Positions 51,333-60,931 of a stretch of 64,000 nucleotides of DNA are shown one piece after another (position 1 is the stretch's first letter; each line of letters begins with the position of its first letter). Position numbers and translations under genes: made by a program. This DNA comes from Streptomyces hawaiiensis (lineage in GTDB: Bacteria; Actinomycetota; Actinomycetes; Streptomycetales; Streptomycetaceae), in assembly GCF_004803895.1 (NCBI RefSeq), contig NZ_CP021978.1, positions 5,270,001 to 5,334,000 of the forward strand, given 5' to 3'. Below the pieces are notes generated by a model. That model worked only from the letters and a program-made list of their open reading frames with translations. It was not told the origin of the DNA and made no database searches.

Positions 51333-52499
51333 ATGGGGACCGAGGGGCACAACAGGCGTGTCGTCGCGGGCCGTTACCGGCTCGAGGAGAAACTCGGTCG
51401 CGGTGGCATGGCTGTGGTCTGGCGGGCGACCGACCAGCTGCTCGGCCGGAGCGTGGCCGTCAAGGAGCTCCCCTACGATGAGTCGCTCTCGGCGGCGGAG
51501 GCGCGCCGGCAGCGGGACCGTACGCTGCGCGAGGCCCGGGCCGTCGCCCAGCTGAGCCACCCGCACATCATCGTCGTCCACGATGTCGTCGAGGACGAAC
51601 GCCCTTACATCGTCATGGAGTTGATCGAGGGCGGCTCGCTCGCCGACCGGCTCGCCCAGCGGGGCCCGGTCGACGCCACCGAAGCGGCCCGTATCGGCAT
51701 CGCCCTGCTCGGCGCTCTGGGTGCCGCGCACGCCGCCGGGGTGCTGCACCGTGACCTCAAGCCGGACAACGTGCTGCTGGAGAACGGCACCGACCGGGTC
51801 GTCCTCACTGATTTCGGCATCGCCCAGGTCGCGGGCACCCCCACGCTCACCGAGAACGGCGCCTTCGTCGGATCGCCCGAGTACACCGCGCCTGAGCGGA
51901 TGTCCGGGGTGAGGACCGGGCCCGAGTCCGACCTGTGGTCACTGGGCGCGCTGCTGTGCGCGGCCCTCAGCGGGGAGTCGCCGTTCCACCGTGACTCGCT
52001 GGGCGGCATCCTGCACGCGGTCGTCGTGGGCGACATCCAGCCGCCCGCGCAGGTCGGGCCGCTCCTGCCCGTCGTACGCGGTCTGCTGGAACGCGATCCG
52101 GACCGGCGGCTGGACGCGGACCGGGCGGAGCGGATGCTCCGGGCCTTCCGCGACACGGGCCGTACACCGATGTCGCCGCCGCCGGCGTACGCACCGACGG
52201 TGGGGGACGTGCCGCGCCGGCGGCCGCAGGATCTCCCCGGCCTGCGATCGCCTTTGCCGCCGGTGGACCTGCCCGGTCCGGATCGGCCCGAGGAGCCCTT
52301 TCTCCGGCAGCCCACGCGGCGTGTGCTCATCGCCGCGCTGCTGGTCGCCGCGATGGCGGGGGCGGGGATCTCCGCGGCGGCGCTGCTGAGGGAGGAGAGC
52401 ACGGGGGACGGCGGCCCCATGCCCACGCGTTCCGCGACGCCGACGCCGACGCCGACGACCCGGCAGGCCTCCCCGAGCACATCCGCGCCCACCCCCTGA
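51333..52499 (+). CDS. Ser/Thr protein kinase 4 of the array
   Basis: 388 residues. Complete kinase domain about 10-270 (LGRGGMAVVWRA, VAVKELPYDES, HRDLKPDNVLL, DFGIAQVAGT, YTAPERMSG). One transmembrane segment near 330-350 (VLIAALLVAAMAGAGISAAAL) follows. It ends in a short Thr/Pro/Ser tail and lacks the GW-type outer domain of kinases 1, 2, 3, 5 and 6. Start ATG at 51333, with a TTG at 51315 possible. Confidence 0.92.
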   Translation: MGTEGHNRRVVAGRYRLEEKLGRGGMAVVWRATDQLLGRSVAVKELPYDESLSAAEARRQRDRTLREARAVAQLSHPHIIVVHDVVEDERPYIVMELIEGGSLADRLAQRGPVDATEAARIGIALLGALGAAHAAGVLHRDLKPDNVLLENGTDRVVLTDFGIAQVAGTPTLTENGAFVGSPEYTAPERMSGVRTGPESDLWSLGALLCAALSGESPFHRDSLGGILHAVVVGDIQPPAQVGPLLPVVRGLLERDPDRRLDADRAERMLRAFRDTGRTPMSPPPAYAPTVGDVPRRRPQDLPGLRSPLPPVDLPGPDRPEEPFLRQPTRRVLIAALLVAAMAGAGISAAALLREESTGDGGPMPTRSATPTPTPTTRQASPSTSAPTP

Positions 52500-52627
52500 C
52501 CCGCGACCGCCGGATCCCCGTACCCCCGCAACCCGTACATCTGCAAAGGGGAGAAAAGCCCCATTCCGAAGTCACGGGTCTGTGACCAGCTCTCGTCCTG
52601 TGTGGCTCCGCGAGCGGTTGGCGCGAT

Positions 52628-54295
52628 ATGGATGAGCCCATGAGCAACGACGGGGGAGCCCGATCCGAGGCCGACGAGCCCACGAGTTTTGTATTGCAAC
52701 CGCCGAACCAACAAGCACCGGTACCGGGCAATCCCTACGCGGCGCCGGTCGCGTCACCCACCCATGTCGTGTCGGCCCAGTCGGCCCAGGCGCCCGAGGG
52801 CCCCGGTGCCGGGCGGCTCATAGCCGGGCGTTACCGGCTTCTGGCCAAGCTCGGGCACGGCGGCATGGGCACGGTGTGGCGGGCCAAGGACGAGACGGTG
52901 GACCGGGAGGTCGCCGTCAAGGAGCCTCGCGTCCCGGCGCATCTTACCGAACGCGAACGCGTTAACTCCTTCGAGCGGATGCGTCGCGAGGCCCGTGCGG
53001 CGGCCCGGCTCGACCACCCGTCGGTGGTCGACGTGCACGACGTCGCGGTCGTGGAGGACCAGCCCTGGATCGTGATGGAGCTGGTGCGGGGCCGCTCGCT
53101 GGGCGACGCGCTCCAGGAGGGCACCCTGTCCGCGCGCGAGGCCGCCCGGATCGGCCTGGAGGTGCTCGGCGCGCTGGAGGCCGCGCACGCGGCGGGCATC
53201 CTGCACCGGGATGTGAAACCGGACAACGTGCTGCTCGGCCGGTACGACCGGGTCGTCCTCACCGACTTCGGCATCGCCCAGATCGAGGGCGAGACCAACC
53301 TGACCGACACCGGCGGCTTCGTCGGCTCGCCCGAGTACATCGCGCCCGAGCGTGTGCTGGGGCAGCGCCCGGGCCCGGCCAGCGACCTGTGGTCCCTCGG
53401 CGTGGTGCTGTACGCGGCGACGGAGGGCGTCTCGCCGTTCCGCCGCAGCAACACCCCCGCCACGCTCCAGTCCGTCCTCAACGCCACGCCCGCGCCGCCC
53501 GCCTCCGCCCAGGGCCCGCTCGCCGAGGCCGTCAACGGCCTGCTGGACAAGGACCCGGCCCGCCGCCCGAATGCCGCGCGGGTGCGGGCCCTGCTGGAAG
53601 CGGCCGCTAACCCGCCCGCCACCCGGCCCACGCAGGTCGTCCAGGCCACGGGCCGGGGCGGTGGCGGCCGGGGCGTCCGGCTCGGCCGCAAGACCTGGAT
53701 CGGACTGGGCGCCGCGATCGTCGCGGCGGCGGTGACGGCGTACCTGGTGATCGCGAACCCGTTCGCAGGGCCGCTGCCCGAGGGCTGGAAGATCAAGCAG
53801 GAGAAGGATCTCGCCGCGTCGCTCGCCGTCCCCGCCGAGTACCGGCGGACCGTGCCCGACCGGGAGTCCGACCAGGGCCACTGGGTCAGGTACACCGACT
53901 GGAGCGGCAGCATCTGGATCGGCCTGGCCCTGGAGAAGAAGGCCGAGGACACCGGCGGCCAAATCGCGGGCTCCGCGGCCGCCGAGATGTACGACGACGA
54001 CACCCGGTTCAAGGAGAGCGGCAGCTACGAGCTGGACATGGACGAGGGGCCGAAGAAGACGGACCCCAGCACGACCACGTACAGAGACAAGAAGGCCGCC
54101 CGGAACACCGTCCCCTTCAAGACCGACGACAGCGAGAACCCGCTCCCCCGGGAGGTTCAGATCTTCTACTACCGGACCCCCGGCGGCGACATGTACAAAC
54201 TCACCGTCAGCTACCCCGGCGCGGGCGACTTCACGGCCCGTGGACGCGAGGTGGCGAGCGCGGCGATCGCGAACCTGGACATCGACAAGACCTGA
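52628..54295 (+). CDS. Ser/Thr protein kinase 5 of the array
   Basis: 555 residues. A disordered ~60-residue N-terminal tail precedes a complete kinase domain (LGHGGMGTVWRA, VAVKEPRVPAH, HRDVKPDNVLL, DFGIAQIEGETN, YIAPERVLG). One transmembrane segment near 358-378 (WIGLGAAIVAAAVTAYLVIA) and an outer domain beginning LPEGWKIKQEKDLAASLAVP follow. Close in sequence to kinase 6 (REVAV and EPRVP/QPRLP blocks), so the two look like a recent duplication. Confidence 0.92.
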   Translation: MDEPMSNDGGARSEADEPTSFVLQPPNQQAPVPGNPYAAPVASPTHVVSAQSAQAPEGPGAGRLIAGRYRLLAKLGHGGMGTVWRAKDETVDREVAVKEPRVPAHLTERERVNSFERMRREARAAARLDHPSVVDVHDVAVVEDQPWIVMELVRGRSLGDALQEGTLSAREAARIGLEVLGALEAAHAAGILHRDVKPDNVLLGRYDRVVLTDFGIAQIEGETNLTDTGGFVGSPEYIAPERVLGQRPGPASDLWSLGVVLYAATEGVSPFRRSNTPATLQSVLNATPAPPASAQGPLAEAVNGLLDKDPARRPNAARVRALLEAAANPPATRPTQVVQATGRGGGGRGVRLGRKTWIGLGAAIVAAAVTAYLVIANPFAGPLPEGWKIKQEKDLAASLAVPAEYRRTVPDRESDQGHWVRYTDWSGSIWIGLALEKKAEDTGGQIAGSAAAEMYDDDTRFKESGSYELDMDEGPKKTDPSTTTYRDKKAARNTVPFKTDDSENPLPREVQIFYYRTPGGDMYKLTVSYPGAGDFTARGREVASAAIANLDIDKT

Positions 54296-54366
54296 TCCCG
54301 CTGGTCCAACTCCCCCGGAAAAGATCCGCGTCGACAAGGGCCCGCCTCGCGGGGTACTGATGGGGA

Positions 54367-56130
54367 ATGAGCAACGACGGGGGCGGGACGGACGACGCCC
54401 GGGGCCGGCTGGTCGGTGGGCGTTACCGGCTGATCGAGCGCATCGGCTCGGGTGGGACGGGCACCGTCTGGCGGGCCCGCGACGAGCTCGCGCAGCGTGA
54501 GGTCGCCGTCAGACAGCCCCGGTTGCCGGGCGACCCGGACGACGAGAGTTACCGGCGGGCCGCCCACCGGCTCCACCGGGAGGCCCGGGCCGCCGCCCGC
54601 GTCGATCACCCTGCCGCCGTCGCCATCCACGACGTTGTGGTGGAGGCGGAGCAGCGGGACGAACGCCCGGGCCCCATAGGCCCCGACGAGCTCGACGCGG
54701 CCGAGGCGCTGGACGGACTCCCGTGGATCGTCATGGAGTTGGTGCCCGGCGAGTCCTTGCACGAAAGGCTCCGGCGCGGCCGGGTCGACGTGCCCGAAGC
54801 CGCCCGGATCGGCCTCGCCGTGCTCGGTGCCCTGCGCGCCGCGCACTCCGTCGGCATCGTGCACCGGGACGTGAAACCGGCCCATGTGCTGCTCGGCCCG
54901 CACCGGCGCGTCGTCGTCACCGACTTCGGCATCGCCCATGTGCAGGGCGAGGACCTGCCCACCGCGAGCGGGGAATCCACCGCCGGCTCGCCGGAGTTCG
55001 TCGCCCCCGAGCGGATGTCCGGCCGCATCGCCGGGCCCGCCTCCGACCTGTGGTCCCTGGGCGCCCTGCTGTACGCGGCCGTTGAGGGCTCGTCCCCGTT
55101 CCTGCGGACCACGCCGGAGGCCACGCTCGCCGCGATCCTCGCCGCCGAGCCGCCCGAACCGACCCGGGCCGGCCCCCTCGGGCCGCTGATCGCACGGCTG
55201 CTGGCACCGGACCCCGGACAGCGGCCGGACGCGGAGGAGGTCGCGAAGGAGCTGGAGGCGGTGGCGGGACCCACACCGACCGAGGCCCCCCGCAAGCCCG
55301 ACGACCAGACCCCGCCACAGCCCGCCCCGGTGTCCGCCGCCGAGTCCGCTTCCGTGCCTGCCGCACAGTCCGGCCCGGTGACCGGCGCCGCGTCCGGTTC
55401 CGTGCTCGCCGGGCCCGACCCCGTGCTCGTGGCGCCCGACCCCGTGCTCGCCGCGCGGTCCGGCCCTGCGCCTGCCGCCGCGCCCCACCCCGGGCCCGCC
55501 GCGCAGCCCGGCCCTGGGAGCGGCGCCCTGCAGCAAGACCCCACACCACCCAAACGCCAAAGCCTGCTCCGCCCCGGCCCTCTCGCCCTCCTCTCCGCGC
55601 TGCTCGCCGGGGGCATAGGGGCCGTCACCCAGTTCGCCGACACCAGCAGCGCGGAGAGCGCCGGGCCGGCTGCCGACGCGACCGACGACTGGAGCCCGCA
55701 TCCCGAGCCGGAGATGGCGGCCGTTCTCCACCTGCCGCGCCACTACCGCCCATTGGGCCGGACCGGCAGCGCGACCGCCCAGCCCCGCACGGCGCTCTAC
55801 GGCGACGAGCGGACCGGCACGATCCAGGTCCGTCTCCTCTCCTGGGACAGGGCCCCGGCCTCCCCGATGGACCAGGCCGGCAAGGCGCCGGGCGCCGGGG
55901 GAGACACCCGGTACACCCGCACCGGCTTCCAGGGCCACGAAGCCGCCCTCGCCGACACCACGTACCGCCGGGGCGAGACCCCCAGGCGGCTCATGCGGCT
56001 GGTCATCCGCACCGACGACGACCGCATGTACGAACTGCGCGTCGACATGCCCAAGGGCACACCGGAGGAGGAAGAGGGCACCTCGGTGTTCGAGGGAGCC
56101 CGGGACCGGCTGGGGATCGTAAAAGGCTGA
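54367..56130 (+). CDS. Ser/Thr kinase-like protein 6, probable pseudokinase
   Basis: 587 residues. The fold is intact (IGSGGTGTVWRA, HRDVKPAHVLL, DFGIAHVQGE, FVAPERMSG), but two key residues differ. The ATP-binding Lys of VAVK is Arg (VAVRQPRLP, codon AGA, a rare codon in this genome), and the metal-binding Asn of HRDxKxxN is His (KPAHVLL). Kinase 5 has Lys and Asn at these places. A Pro/Ala-rich linker with PDPVL repeats, a transmembrane segment (PLALLSALLAGGIGAVTQFA) and an outer domain (AVLHLPRHYRPLGRTGSAT) follow. Activity is doubtful. Confidence 0.87.
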   Translation: MSNDGGGTDDARGRLVGGRYRLIERIGSGGTGTVWRARDELAQREVAVRQPRLPGDPDDESYRRAAHRLHREARAAARVDHPAAVAIHDVVVEAEQRDERPGPIGPDELDAAEALDGLPWIVMELVPGESLHERLRRGRVDVPEAARIGLAVLGALRAAHSVGIVHRDVKPAHVLLGPHRRVVVTDFGIAHVQGEDLPTASGESTAGSPEFVAPERMSGRIAGPASDLWSLGALLYAAVEGSSPFLRTTPEATLAAILAAEPPEPTRAGPLGPLIARLLAPDPGQRPDAEEVAKELEAVAGPTPTEAPRKPDDQTPPQPAPVSAAESASVPAAQSGPVTGAASGSVLAGPDPVLVAPDPVLAARSGPAPAAAPHPGPAAQPGPGSGALQQDPTPPKRQSLLRPGPLALLSALLAGGIGAVTQFADTSSAESAGPAADATDDWSPHPEPEMAAVLHLPRHYRPLGRTGSATAQPRTALYGDERTGTIQVRLLSWDRAPASPMDQAGKAPGAGGDTRYTRTGFQGHEAALADTTYRRGETPRRLMRLVIRTDDDRMYELRVDMPKGTPEEEEGTSVFEGARDRLGIVKG

Positions 56131-56267
56131 ATCACCCCCACGGGCCACCGCACAACGTCCTGATCAGCGCGTTTGTTGCCAGCGGTCACTGGCGTCGTGT
56201 GTGCACTCGGTGAAGCCGTATTACCGACGGGTACCCAAAGGCTCCGCCGCGGCATACCCTGCGCCTC

Positions 56268-57905
56268 ATGACGGACGCGCAGGCCGCCGAGAAGACGGCA
56301 GAGACCGGCACGGCACAGACCGGCACGAACCCCCTCGCCCCCGCCCCGGAGGGCGCCCGCACCGCCGCGGACGTGGTCACGCCCGAGCTGGTCGCCCAGC
56401 TCACCAAGGGCGTGGCCGGCTCGGGCAGGACCGCCAACCACACGCCGTTCACCGGCGAGAAGCTGGCCGACCTCCCCGAGTCGACGCCCGAGGACGTCGC
56501 GAGGGCCTTCGAACTGGCCCGCGCCGCCCAGGCCGTGTGGGCGCAGACGCCGGTACGGCAGCGCGCCGCCGTCCTGCTCCGCTTCCACGACCTGGTGCTG
56601 GAGCGCCAGGCCGAGGTGCTCGACCTCATCCAGCTGGAGACGGGCAAGGCCCGCCTGCACGCCCATGAAGAGGTCCAGGCCGTCGCGGTCGCCGCCCGGC
56701 ACTACGGCCGCAAGGCCCCCGCCTACCTCCGGCCCAAGCGGCACGCAGGCGCCATGCCGACCCTCACGAAGGTCACCGAACTGCGCCACCCGCGCGGTGT
56801 CGTCGGCCAGATCGCCCCTTGGAACTACCCCCTGGAGCTGTCGGTCGGTGACGCGCTCCCGGCATTCGTCGCGGGCAACGCGGTCGTCATGAAGCCGGAC
56901 ACCGAGACCTGCCTGACCGCCCTGTGGGCCCGTGACCTGCTCATCGAGGCCGGGCTGCCCGCCGATGTCTTCCAGGTCGTCCTCGGCGACGGCCCGGTCG
57001 TCGGCCCCGAGGTCGTCCGGCACGCCGACTACGTCTCCTTCACCGGCTCCACCCGCACCGGCCGCGAGGTCGCCCAGGGCGCCGCCGCGCGGCTGGTCGG
57101 CGTCTCCCTCGAACTCGGCGGCAAGAACGCCATGCTGGTGCTGGAGGACGCCGACATAGAAAAGGCCGCGGCTGGAGCGGTCCGCGCCTGCTTCTCCTCC
57201 GCGGGCCAGCTCTGCATCTCCATCGAGCGGCTCTACGTCCACGAGTCCATCGCGGACGCCTTCCTGGAGCGCTTCGCCGCCCGCACGAAGGCCATGCGCC
57301 TCGGCACGTCCCTGGCGTACGGCGCCGACATGGGCTCCCTGGTCGGGGAACGCCAGCTCGAAACGGTCACGCGGCACGTCGAGGAGGCCGTCGCCAAGGG
57401 CGCGAAGGTCGTCGCGGGCGGTGTGGCGCGCCCGGACGTCGGCCCGTACTTCTTCGAGCCCACGATCCTCGACGGGGTCGCCACGGACATGTCCGTCTGC
57501 GGGGAGGAGACCTTCGGCCCGGTCGTGTCGGTCTACCGCTTCACCGACGAGGACGAGGTCATCGAGCGCGCCAACGCCACGGCGTACGGCCTCAACTCCT
57601 CGGTCTGGACGAGGAACGGCCGCCGCGGCCAGGAGGTCGCCGCCCGGCTGCGCACCGGCACGGTCAACATCAACGAGGGTTACGCCCCCGCCTACGGCAG
57701 CGTCCAGTCGCCCATGGGCGGCATGAAGGACTCGGGCCTGGGCCGCCGTCACGGCTCCGAGGGCATCCTCAAGTACACCGAGGCCCAGACGGTAGCCCAC
57801 CAGCGGGTGCTCCCGATGGCCCCCTCACTGGGCATGGACGACGAGAAGTACGCCGAGTTCATGAGCCGCAGTCTCCGCCTGATGAAGGCATTCCGGTTCC
57901 GGTGA
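56268..57905 (+). CDS. gabD: succinate-semialdehyde dehydrogenase (NADP+) family aldehyde dehydrogenase
   Basis: Oxidises succinate semialdehyde to succinate in the GABA shunt. 545 residues with a ~45-residue N-terminal extension. Aldehyde dehydrogenase landmarks are VGQIAPWNYPLELSVGDALP, SFTGSTRTGREVAQ, the Glu in SLELGGKNAM and the nucleophile Cys in SAGQLCISIERLYV. The family of substrate is by overall similarity; other aldehydes are possible. ATG at 56268. Followed in the same orientation by the GMC oxidoreductase. Confidence 0.87.
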   Translation: MTDAQAAEKTAETGTAQTGTNPLAPAPEGARTAADVVTPELVAQLTKGVAGSGRTANHTPFTGEKLADLPESTPEDVARAFELARAAQAVWAQTPVRQRAAVLLRFHDLVLERQAEVLDLIQLETGKARLHAHEEVQAVAVAARHYGRKAPAYLRPKRHAGAMPTLTKVTELRHPRGVVGQIAPWNYPLELSVGDALPAFVAGNAVVMKPDTETCLTALWARDLLIEAGLPADVFQVVLGDGPVVGPEVVRHADYVSFTGSTRTGREVAQGAAARLVGVSLELGGKNAMLVLEDADIEKAAAGAVRACFSSAGQLCISIERLYVHESIADAFLERFAARTKAMRLGTSLAYGADMGSLVGERQLETVTRHVEEAVAKGAKVVAGGVARPDVGPYFFEPTILDGVATDMSVCGEETFGPVVSVYRFTDEDEVIERANATAYGLNSSVWTRNGRRGQEVAARLRTGTVNINEGYAPAYGSVQSPMGGMKDSGLGRRHGSEGILKYTEAQTVAHQRVLPMAPSLGMDDEKYAEFMSRSLRLMKAFRFR

Positions 57906-57913
57906 TGCCCTAG

Positions 57914-57935
57914 AGGGGCGCGGGGAACTGCGCGA
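57914..57935. repeat. dispersed 22-bp intergenic repeat, copy 2
   Basis: AGGGGCGCGGGGAACTGCGC then GA, the inverse of the copy at 1009-1030 with one mismatch, directly after gabD. Confidence 0.6.
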
Positions 57936-57979
57936 TCAACCACTGACGGCCCGCACGCGACACTCAACGAGGAGAACAC

Positions 57980-59767
57980 GTGCCTCAGGACGCTTACGAC
58001 TACGACGTCATCGTGGTCGGCTCCGGTTTCGGCGGCTCGGTGACCGCCCTGCGCCTGACCGAGAAGGGCTACCGCGTAGGCGTCCTGGAGGCCGGCCGCC
58101 GCTTCACCCGCGAGACCCTCCCCAAGAACTCCTGGGACCTCAAGAACTACCTGTGGGCCCCGAAGCTCGGCATGTACGGCATCCAGCGCATCCATCTGCT
58201 GGGCAACGTCATGGTCCTGGCCGGCGCGGGCGTCGGCGGCGGCTCCCTCAACTACGCCAACACCCTCTACGTCCCGCCGAAGCCGTTCTTCGAGGACCCC
58301 CAGTGGCGTGACATCACCGACTGGCAGGACGAGCTGGCGCCGTACTACGACCAGGCCCGGCGCATGCTCGGCGTACGGCTCAACCCGACCATGACCCCCT
58401 CGGACGTCCATCTGAAAGCCGCGGCGGAGCGGATGGGCTGCGGCGACTCCTTCCATCTGGCTCCGGTCGGCGTCTTCTTCGGCGACGGTGAGGACGCCGA
58501 CGGCACGGCGAAGGCCAAGCCGGGCCAGGAGGTGCCCGATCCGTACTTCGGCGGGGCGGGCCCGTCCCGCAGGGCCTGCGCGGAGTGCGGCGAGTGCATG
58601 ACCGGCTGCCGCCACGGCGCGAAGAACACCCTCAACGAGAACTACCTGCACCTCGCCGAGAAGGCCGGCGCGGTCGTCCACCCCATGACGACGGTCGTGT
58701 CGGTCACCGACGACTCGCGCGGCGGCTACTCCGTCGCCACCCTGCCCACCGACGGCCGCGGCAAGAGGAAGGGCCGCACCTACTCGACCCGCCGGGTCGT
58801 TCTCGCGGCCGGCACCTACGGCACCCAGACCCTGCTGCACCGCATGAAGGCGGGCGGCCAACTGCCGTACCTCTCGGACAAGCTGGGTGAGCTGACCCGC
58901 ACCAACTCCGAGGCCCTGGTCGGTGCCCAGACCGACGACCGGCGCTACCGCAAGGCGCACGGCGCGCCCAAGGCCGACTTCACGCGGGGCGTGGCCATCA
59001 CGTCCTCGATCCACCCCGACGCCAGCACCCACATCGAGCCGGTCCGCTACGGCAAGGGCTCCAACTCGATGGGCAGCCTGTCCATCCTCCAGGTCCCCTA
59101 CGCCGGGAGGAACTCCGGTACGTCACGGGTCCTGGGCTTCCTCACCCACGCGGCCAGGCACCCCCTGCTCGTGCTGCGCTCCCTGTCCAACCGCCGCTGG
59201 TCGGAGCGGACCATCATCGGCCTGGTCATGCAGTCGCTGGACAACTCCCTGACGACGTACGTGAAACCGTCGGGTCTCGGCCGGGGCCTGCTCACCGCCC
59301 GCCAGGGCCACGGAGCCCCCAACCCCAAGCAGATCAAGGCCGCGACCGAGGGTGCCTCGGCACTGGCCGCCGAGATCAACGGCTTCGCGGGCTCCAACGT
59401 CGGCGAGTTGATGGGCACCCCGCTCACGGCCCACTTCCTCGGCGGCTGCCCCATCGGCGACTCCCGCGAGACCGGCGTGATCGACCCGTACCACCGCCTC
59501 TACGGCCACCCCGGCATCTCGGTCGTCGACGGCGCCGCGGTCTCCGCCAACCTGGGCGTCAACCCGTCCCTCACCATCACCGCCCAGGCCGAGCGGGCGA
59601 TGTCGTACTGGCCCAACAAGGGCGAGCCCGACCCGCGCCCGCAGCAGGGCACGGCCTACGCGCGTCTCCAGCCGGTCGAGCCGAAGTCCCCGGCGGTCCC
59701 GGCGGAGGCGTTCGGGGCGCTGCGGCTGCCGTTCCTCGGCATGCCGTCCGTACCGCCGAAGAACTGA
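57980..59767 (+). CDS. GMC-family FAD oxidoreductase (cholesterol-oxidase-like)
   Basis: 595 residues. FAD site YDVIVVGSGFGGSVTALRLTE, second motif NVMVLAGAGVGGGSLNYANT, CAECGECMTGCRHGAKNTLN and the C-terminal HFLGGCPIGDSRETGVIDPYHRLYG with NPSLTITAQAERAM. The Cys cluster resembles a small iron-sulphur or structural motif seen in cholesterol-oxidase-like members. No Tat or Sec signal, so cytoplasmic. Substrate unknown. GTG at 57980, 74 bp after gabD. Confidence 0.87.
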   Translation: MPQDAYDYDVIVVGSGFGGSVTALRLTEKGYRVGVLEAGRRFTRETLPKNSWDLKNYLWAPKLGMYGIQRIHLLGNVMVLAGAGVGGGSLNYANTLYVPPKPFFEDPQWRDITDWQDELAPYYDQARRMLGVRLNPTMTPSDVHLKAAAERMGCGDSFHLAPVGVFFGDGEDADGTAKAKPGQEVPDPYFGGAGPSRRACAECGECMTGCRHGAKNTLNENYLHLAEKAGAVVHPMTTVVSVTDDSRGGYSVATLPTDGRGKRKGRTYSTRRVVLAAGTYGTQTLLHRMKAGGQLPYLSDKLGELTRTNSEALVGAQTDDRRYRKAHGAPKADFTRGVAITSSIHPDASTHIEPVRYGKGSNSMGSLSILQVPYAGRNSGTSRVLGFLTHAARHPLLVLRSLSNRRWSERTIIGLVMQSLDNSLTTYVKPSGLGRGLLTARQGHGAPNPKQIKAATEGASALAAEINGFAGSNVGELMGTPLTAHFLGGCPIGDSRETGVIDPYHRLYGHPGISVVDGAAVSANLGVNPSLTITAQAERAMSYWPNKGEPDPRPQQGTAYARLQPVEPKSPAVPAEAFGALRLPFLGMPSVPPKN

Positions 59768-59780
59768 GCGACAGCGGATA

Positions 59781-59826
59781 CAGAAGAGGGACCTGCGCCC
59801 CCCTCCGAGCGCAGGTCCCTCTTCTG
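59781..59826. terminator. long bidirectional hairpin
   Basis: A perfect 18-bp stem, CAGAAGAGGGACCTGCGC pairing with GCGCAGGTCCCTCTTCTG, 10-nt loop, between the convergent GMC gene and the LAETG protein gene. Confidence 0.92.
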
Positions 59827-59857
59827 CTTGGTGCCGCGGCCTGCCGGCCGCTATGGC

Positions 59858-60838
59858 TTACGCCTGCACGCCGGCCTTGCGGCGACGGACCACGAAGATC
59901 GCGCCGGCACCGGCGACGACCGCGGCACCGCCGACCAGGCTGATCATCGGCAGGGCGGAGCTGGAGCCGGTCTCGGCGAGGCTGCCGGTGACCTCCGGCG
60001 TGTTGCCGCTCGGCTTCTCGTCGGTGACGGGCGCCTTGCCGCCTTCCTGCGGCTTGGTGCCACCGGTGTCCGTACCGGCCGAGACGATCTGGAACTTGTA
60101 CGACACGTCGCCGAAGCCGGTGCACTCGGCGTCGTTGTCGCCGTAGATCGTCGCGCCGAGCGAGAAGCCGGCGCCGACCGGGGCGGACTTGCTGACGTTG
60201 AGGCGCAGCGGGATGTCGACCTCGTACTCGGGCTTCAGCTCGTCGGTGTAACCGACGTAACCGACCGCGTAGCCGCCCTCGTTGAGGTCGACCCAGATCT
60301 TGTCCTGGGGGTCCCAGGCCTGGAGCTGGACCTGCTTGCTGGAGAACAACTCCTCGCCGTTCTTGTCGGGGGAGGCCCCGGCGAAGAAGTCGAGGTCGTT
60401 GAGCGTGGAGTCGGAGTTGTTGGCCACGTTCAGCGAGAACTTGTGCCAGCCGCTGCCCGCCGAGATCTTGCCGGGCAGACCGGAGATGCTGACGTCGACC
60501 TTGGTGTCCTCACACACGGAGGGCTCGGGGTCCGGGGACTCCGACTCCTCGGGCTCGGACGCGCTGGGCGCCGGGGAGGACTCGCTCGCGGAGGCGCTCG
60601 GCGAGCTGGACGTCTCGGGAGCGGACTCGCTCACCGAGGCGCTCGGGCTCGGCGTCGTCTCGGGCGTGGACTCGCTCACGGACGGGGAGGGAGACGTCTC
60701 GGGAGCGGACTCGCTCACCGACGTGCTCGGGCTGGGCGTCGTTTCGTCGGTCGCGTACGCGGCCGGTGCCGCGAGCAGTGCCACCGGGGCTATGACCGCC
60801 GTAGCGGCCGCTGCTGCCATGGCGCGGCGAAGCTTCAT
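59858..60838 (-). CDS. LAETG-anchored cell-surface protein (sortase substrate)
   Basis: 326 residues. Signal peptide MKLRRAMAAAAATAVIAPVA ending near AYATDE. A repeat tract of about 80 residues, Ser/Glu/Pro/Thr-rich (SVSESAPETSPSPS units), is followed by an outer domain (VDVSISGLPGKISAGSGWHK to FGDVSYKFQIVSAG). The sorting signal is GSLAETGSSSALP, a membrane helix and the RRRK tail; LAxTG is the class E sortase type of streptomycetes. ATG at 60838. No sortase gene is in the window. Faces the GMC gene across a strong terminator. Confidence 0.88.
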   Translation of the reverse strand: MKLRRAMAAAAATAVIAPVALLAAPAAYATDETTPSPSTSVSESAPETSPSPSVSESTPETTPSPSASVSESAPETSSSPSASASESSPAPSASEPEESESPDPEPSVCEDTKVDVSISGLPGKISAGSGWHKFSLNVANNSDSTLNDLDFFAGASPDKNGEELFSSKQVQLQAWDPQDKIWVDLNEGGYAVGYVGYTDELKPEYEVDIPLRLNVSKSAPVGAGFSLGATIYGDNDAECTGFGDVSYKFQIVSAGTDTGGTKPQEGGKAPVTDEKPSGNTPEVTGSLAETGSSSALPMISLVGGAAVVAGAGAIFVVRRRKAGVQA

Positions 60839-60931
60839 GAAGACCTCGGAGAGTCCGGCGTACCGCGGGATGCGGCACGAACGTTGGGGGAGGCCTCCGC
60901 GTGTGGGGCGCGGGAGTGGCCCTTGGTTCGG

